Shown piece after piece: positions 5,671 through 9,338 of a stretch of DNA of 9,338 nt. The stretch covers positions 1 through 9,338 of the forward strand of contig WAPH01000029.1 of the NCBI GenBank assembly GCA_015520895.1, written 5' to 3'. Positions within the stretch are counted from its first letter, which is position 1; every line of letters starts with the position of its first letter. The notes beneath the pieces were generated by a model, which made no database searches, had not been told where the DNA came from, and saw only the letters and a program-made list of their open reading frames with translations. The translations under genes and the position numbers were made by a program. The stretch is from Nanobdellati archaeon. GTDB taxonomy: Archaea; EX4484-52; JAADEF01.

Positions 5671-6591
5671 ATGATTGTGAAGTTAAAGAAAGGTCTGAAA
5701 GTAGGAAATTCCATCATATTAGATGGAAATAAAGAAGAAAACCTTCCTGTTTTTATTTCGCATGCCCATGAAGATCATTTACCTTCTAGAAAGACTCGAG
5801 CAATTAGTTCTTCTCTTACCCGAGAGATTGCCAACATAAGAAAAGGGAGAGAATTAATAAAAGCAGATGAGAGATTGCAAGAAGTAAAAGTATATGATGC
5901 AGGTCATGTTCCTGGTGCTCAGATGATCTCCTTTTATATAAACGATAAGAAATACCTTTATACAGGAGATTTCTCAGTTAACAACACTCCTTTAATAAAT
6001 GGCGCTAAACCAGTAAAAGCTGATATCTTAATCGTAGATGCAACTTACATATCCTCAGAATATATATTTCCTGATCAAAAAGAAGTGATTAAAGAACTAA
6101 AAGACATCATACAAGATAATGATAAAAAAATAATTTATATCTTTGCATACTCTTTTGGAAAAGCTCAAACTATTGCTTCATGGTTTGATAAATATAAAAT
6201 AGAATATTATGTTGATGAAAGTATATATAAAATAAATAAGGTTTTAAATAAACACGGATATAAACTAAAAGGTAAAAACATAGGAGATCTAAGAATCACT
6301 CATAAATTCTTAAAAGAAGGTAGTGTAATAATAGCCCCTTTTAATAAAAGATATCACGTAAATGGTAATTCACTTAAAGTAGGTGTTAGTGGGTGGGCTA
6401 TTCAACCATGGTTTAAATATCAAATGAAATTAGATTTTGCATTACCTATAAGCGATCATGCTGATCATAGAGAACTGTTAAAATTTATCGAAAAAGTAGA
6501 TCCTCTTATAGTTTTTGGTTTTCAAACTAATAAAAAGGTATTTGAAGAAACCATTAAAAAAGAATTAGGTATTTATGCAGTAGGATTATGA
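5671..6591 (+). CDS. Metallo-beta-lactamase-fold exonuclease-like protein (COG1236/SNM1-type)
   Basis: This 306-residue protein resembles archaeal 'mRNA 3'-end processing factor' or exonuclease proteins of the beta-CASP side of the fold. Metal-site motifs are HAHEDH (31-36), GHVPGAQ (78-84, His79), LYTGDF (96-101, Asp100), VDAT (122-125) and SDHADH (261-266). The segment FAYSFGKAQTIASWF (158-172) matches the 'YSxGKAQ' helix of this group. The expected action is metal-dependent hydrolysis of a nucleic-acid phosphodiester; whether RNA or DNA is not shown. There is no KH domain, unlike the larger archaeal CPSF proteins. The usual last histidine of motif C is not obvious; the strand reads VFGFQTN (281-287), as in SNM1-like members with a non-His residue. 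The gene starts divergently from the glycosidase with no SD. Its last 19 nt overlap the convergent protease gene. Confidence 0.88.
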   Translation: MIVKLKKGLKVGNSIILDGNKEENLPVFISHAHEDHLPSRKTRAISSSLTREIANIRKGRELIKADERLQEVKVYDAGHVPGAQMISFYINDKKYLYTGDFSVNNTPLINGAKPVKADILIVDATYISSEYIFPDQKEVIKELKDIIQDNDKKIIYIFAYSFGKAQTIASWFDKYKIEYYVDESIYKINKVLNKHGYKLKGKNIGDLRITHKFLKEGSVIIAPFNKRYHVNGNSLKVGVSGWAIQPWFKYQMKLDFALPISDHADHRELLKFIEKVDPLIVFGFQTNKKVFEETIKKELGIYAVGL

Positions 6592-9338
6592 AAAGCTAAT
6601 ACTTCTATTTTGCCATCAGAACGTTTAACAAGAACTTTATTATCCCACCCTTTTCCACATTCTTTAATAAACATTATTTCTGTGATATCCTTATTTCTAT
6701 TATTCTTATAAATCTTCACTTTTTTACACTCTCCTTTAAGTTGATTATAAATACTTTCATTAACAAAGCCTATTCTTTTATAATTATCGAGAGATGGAGA
6801 GTAATAATAAACTTTTATGGTATAAAATACTAAACCTAAGAATAATAGAAATAGAGCATAGAATAAATAAATAAATGGTAATGACATACTGTCCCGACTT
6901 TCTTTAGATTCTCTAATATTTGAATTATTTGTTTTGAAAGAGATATTACTTTGACTAAGAGAATAAGAATGATTAGTTATGTTGAACTCATTAGAATTAT
7001 TAATCTCAAGAAAAACAGATTTATTATCATTATCTTTTTGTGACTGATTTTCTTTAGAGGAAGATTGAGGAATGTAAAGAGAAAAAGAGCCACCACCGCC
7101 AGAGGGTGAACTACCAGAGGATGAAGATGAAGTAGTAGAGGATGAAGAAACATATTTCTCAAGAACCACTCCTACTTCAGGATCATTGCTTAAGTTAATA
7201 TAAATTAAACAATGAGTTTGAGTTAAAAGTAAAGGGGATAAATTAAAAGTGTGAGATCCATTATCTTTATAAGCATATAAAAAACTATGATCTTTAGGAA
7301 TAGTAAAATTAAGAATTAGGTCTAAAGAAGAATTATTCAAAGGAGTGAGGTTAATATAAGATATCTTTATATCATCATTAATTTCTTTAAACCCGCTATC
7401 TTCTATTTTGAAGTCTAGAGGCGAGGTATTGCCAAGTAAAAGAATATTTACATTATCCTGGTGCAAAGAGGTATTTACATAATAAATAGTTATATTCTTT
7501 TTAACATCATTACCTGCTAAATCTTTTGCATAAAAATAGAAGGTATTTATACTTTTTGTTAAATTTAAAGTATAATTTATATTCAATTGCTTGATTGAAA
7601 AGTTATTAAAAGTAAAGTTTCCTTGAAGTAAACCAACATCATCTGTATAAGTTGCATTAATACCAACTATCCTTTTCAAAGAGATTAAAGGATAATCTAA
7701 ATAAATTTGAGGATTGATCCCATCATAATAAATTAAAGTTTTATTAGAAAGAAAGGTGTAATTAAAGTAAGAAAGTTTTAAAATCAAAGTCATATTGGTG
7801 GTAAGATTATAGTTAGGAAAATCAAAAGTTATGCAACTATCATTTGTAAGTATTTCTAAAAATTCTTCATAACTCTCATTATTAAATGAGAAAGCTGCCG
7901 TGTATGCTATTTTAAGTGGTTTATAATTAACAGAATAGCACAAAGTTATATTATGAGATGGACCCAAAAATAATGAAGTATTAGATAAATTAAAACTAAA
8001 ATTGTAAGAAGGTAAGGAAACACTATAATTCGCTAGAAAATAACTAAGAGTATCATTCAAATAATAATAATGAAGATATAATCCGTTTTCTTTATTTAAT
8101 GACGGGTTAAATAATGCTACGGGAACGGTTAAATTAAGAGTATCAAAATAATATGAATTCAAATATCTTTTAATTAAATAAGGCTGAGCACAAATATAAG
8201 TTTCGTTAAGATAAAGAGATATATTATCAAACACATAAGTTGGCAAAGACAAATTATAAGTTAGGTTCAATAGAAGGGGGTGCTCGAAGATTAAATAATA
8301 AGGAGATGAAATATCATAATAACAACTTATATTTAAGCCTGGGTATTTGCATAAATTTAAAAAATAAGAAGTGTTATAAAAAGAAGTTAAATTAAAGGAT
8401 TCGAAAGGGAATGCAGAGCAATAAGTAGGAAAAGCGGAATTATTCATAAAAATTGTAAGATTTAAATAAGTAGAATTGAAATACGAAAAATTATAAGTTA
8501 AAGAAGTATTTGCATAAAGTATAGGTTGGAGAAATAATTTAATTTCACCAGGATTATATACTCCAGGTAATTTAAAAACAAAACCACAAGGACCAGAATA
8601 ATTACAAGGAATAGAGACATTAAAAGTTATATTCTTGTTTTGAAAAGAATCAATAGAAAAATAAGGTGCAATACCTTTATTGGATAAATTAACAGTTAAT
8701 AAAATAAAAGGAGAAAAAGCACTATTGGAGTAATTGTAAGAATGTAATTGTAAGTAAGACAATATCAAGCTTAAATTTACTAATCCTCTTCCTTTTGCCC
8801 ATTTCGAATAATAAGGTAAGTAATAAGCATGAGGATTAGTTATTGAAAAGAGGTAATTACGAAGTTGTTGAGGTGTTGATTCGGGTTTTATTTCTTTAAT
8901 TAAAGCCATTACACCTGAAACAAAAGGAGTTGCCATAGAAGTTCCGCTATATATTATACCGTATCCAAAAGCATTAGATGAATTTATTTGCTCTCCCGGC
9001 GCAACAACATCCGGTTTTATAAGGGAATAATTATGTCTTAAAGGGCCTTGAGAAGAAAAAAGAGAAACCTCACCTACATTTCTGTTACCGAAAGTAGAAT
9101 AATAAGCATGAGAAATTATACTTCCTACTGCTACAGCATTTGGAGCGTTAGCAGGAGAGGACAAAGTAGAATAAGGAGTAGAATCTAAGAAATAATCATA
9201 AGAATCACCTTGCCTGTAATAATTTAAATCGTATAAATCAACTTCTACTTTTTTATCAGAAGTTAAAGTAATATTAAGATCATAATCGTAATAACTCTCT
9301 ATAATAAAAGCACATTGTGTAGGTGAACAATCATAAGA
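6573..9338 (-). CDS. Subtilisin-family (S8) surface protease with TM anchor and cytoplasmic tail (5' partial)
   Basis: The frame is open to the right edge, so the TTG at 9164 is internal; 921 residues are visible. Numbered from the edge, SSPANAPNAVAVGS (60-73), KPDVVAPG (108-115) and SGTSMATPFVSG (131-142, catalytic Ser134) mark the second half of an S8 domain. The catalytic Asp, His and oxyanion Asn must lie outside the window. About 350 residues of beta-rich, Asn/Tyr-rich sequence follow. An Ig-like domain (about 539-619) shows TYTDDVGLL and the typical DLAGND. Next come a Ser/Thr/Gly linker (731-751), an Asn/Ser-rich stalk, one TM helix (820-841) and an 80-residue cytoplasmic tail. About 55 N-X-S/T sequons fall before the TM and only one after it. 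The enzyme should act on the cell surface; its substrate is unknown. It does not end in a PGF-CTERM-like signal, so it is unlikely to be an archaeosortase substrate. Confidence 0.92.
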   Translation of the reverse strand, partial: SYDCSPTQCAFIIESYYDYDLNITLTSDKKVEVDLYDLNYYRQGDSYDYFLDSTPYSTLSSPANAPNAVAVGSIISHAYYSTFGNRNVGEVSLFSSQGPLRHNYSLIKPDVVAPGEQINSSNAFGYGIIYSGTSMATPFVSGVMALIKEIKPESTPQQLRNYLFSITNPHAYYLPYYSKWAKGRGLVNLSLILSYLQLHSYNYSNSAFSPFILLTVNLSNKGIAPYFSIDSFQNKNITFNVSIPCNYSGPCGFVFKLPGVYNPGEIKLFLQPILYANTSLTYNFSYFNSTYLNLTIFMNNSAFPTYCSAFPFESFNLTSFYNTSYFLNLCKYPGLNISCYYDISSPYYLIFEHPLLLNLTYNLSLPTYVFDNISLYLNETYICAQPYLIKRYLNSYYFDTLNLTVPVALFNPSLNKENGLYLHYYYLNDTLSYFLANYSVSLPSYNFSFNLSNTSLFLGPSHNITLCYSVNYKPLKIAYTAAFSFNNESYEEFLEILTNDSCITFDFPNYNLTTNMTLILKLSYFNYTFLSNKTLIYYDGINPQIYLDYPLISLKRIVGINATYTDDVGLLQGNFTFNNFSIKQLNINYTLNLTKSINTFYFYAKDLAGNDVKKNITIYYVNTSLHQDNVNILLLGNTSPLDFKIEDSGFKEINDDIKISYINLTPLNNSSLDLILNFTIPKDHSFLYAYKDNGSHTFNLSPLLLTQTHCLIYINLSNDPEVGVVLEKYVSSSSTTSSSSSGSSPSGGGGSFSLYIPQSSSKENQSQKDNDNKSVFLEINNSNEFNITNHSYSLSQSNISFKTNNSNIRESKESRDSMSLPFIYLFYALFLLFLGLVFYTIKVYYYSPSLDNYKRIGFVNESIYNQLKGECKKVKIYKNNRNKDITEIMFIKECGKGWDNKVLVKRSDGKIEVLAFHNPTA
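7086..7148 (-). repeat. Low-complexity Ser/Thr/Gly linker in the S8 protease
   Basis: Twenty-one codons encode only Ser, Thr, Gly and one Pro, ending in GGGGS. It separates the ectodomain from the membrane-proximal stalk and is most likely a flexible, possibly glycosylated spacer. Its local GC content is higher than that of the flanks because of Gly codons. Confidence 0.8.

Noticed and set aside
6573..6900. C-terminal archaeosortase sorting signal on the protease
   Set aside because: A sorting signal needs a short motif, a TM helix and a few basic residues at the very end. Here the TM is followed by an 80-residue tail.
6977..7162. Minus-strand 61-codon His/Leu-rich frame within the protease gene
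   Set aside because: It is a frame-shifted reading of the Ser/Gly linker codons, with no independent support.
9162..9164. TTG as the start of the subtilisin-family gene
   Set aside because: It would begin in the middle of the catalytic domain. The frame is open for 58 more codons to the right edge and leads smoothly into the SSPANAPN motif.
1..9338. CRISPR array, tRNA or rRNA gene, insertion sequence or prophage genes
   Set aside because: I saw no regularly spaced direct repeats, no tRNA-like cloverleaf, no transposase or integrase, and no room between genes for such elements.

Overview
The window is AT-rich (roughly 70% by eye) and almost wholly coding. It looks archaeal. The prolyl-tRNA synthetase is of the archaeal/eukaryotic type. 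There is a partial archaeosortase-family membrane protein and a membrane-anchored winged-helix regulator of a kind common in archaea. TATA-like boxes lie about 27-30 nt upstream of start codons that lack a Shine-Dalgarno (SD) site, as expected for leaderless archaeal mRNAs. The compact layout and the Asn/Ser/Thr-rich surface protein suggest a small-genome archaeon such as a DPANN-type lineage, but the lineage is an inference. No stretch of 300 bases or more lacks a gene.

Layout from left to right. (1) The C-terminal part of an archaeosortase/exosortase-family protein (+) enters from the left edge. It overlaps tail-to-tail with a Nudix hydrolase (-), which is the second gene of a two-gene unit behind a small one-pass membrane protein (-). 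(2) A 56-nt divergent promoter region (1253-1308) separates that unit from a rightward pair: a 140-residue protein of unknown function and a signal peptide-ectodomain-TM-winged-helix regulator. (3) Prolyl-tRNA synthetase has its own TATA box and is followed by a DUF192 protein with a clear SD site. The DUF192 gene overlaps tail-to-tail with a clan GH-G (trehalase-like) glycoside hydrolase on the minus strand. (4) A 39-nt divergent region (5632-5670) made almost entirely of two perfect AT palindromes separates the glycosidase from a rightward metallo-beta-lactamase-fold exonuclease-like protein. (5) That gene overlaps tail-to-tail with a very large minus-strand subtilisin-family surface protease. 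The protease runs off the right edge, carries about 55 N-glycosylation sequons, and ends in a Ser/Gly linker, one TM helix and an 80-residue cytoplasmic tail.

Most genes look like ordinary housekeeping or surface functions in a compact genome, and I see no clear multi-gene defence or mobile system. The surface theme (archaeosortase, sequon-rich protease, membrane-anchored regulator, small one-pass protein) recurs, but nothing in the sequence proves that these genes act together. The most unusual points are the apparent loss of the third catalytic residue in the archaeosortase, the displaced catalytic Glu in the glycosidase, the sequon density and cytoplasmic tail of the protease, and the strict split between SD-less first genes and SD-bearing internal genes.
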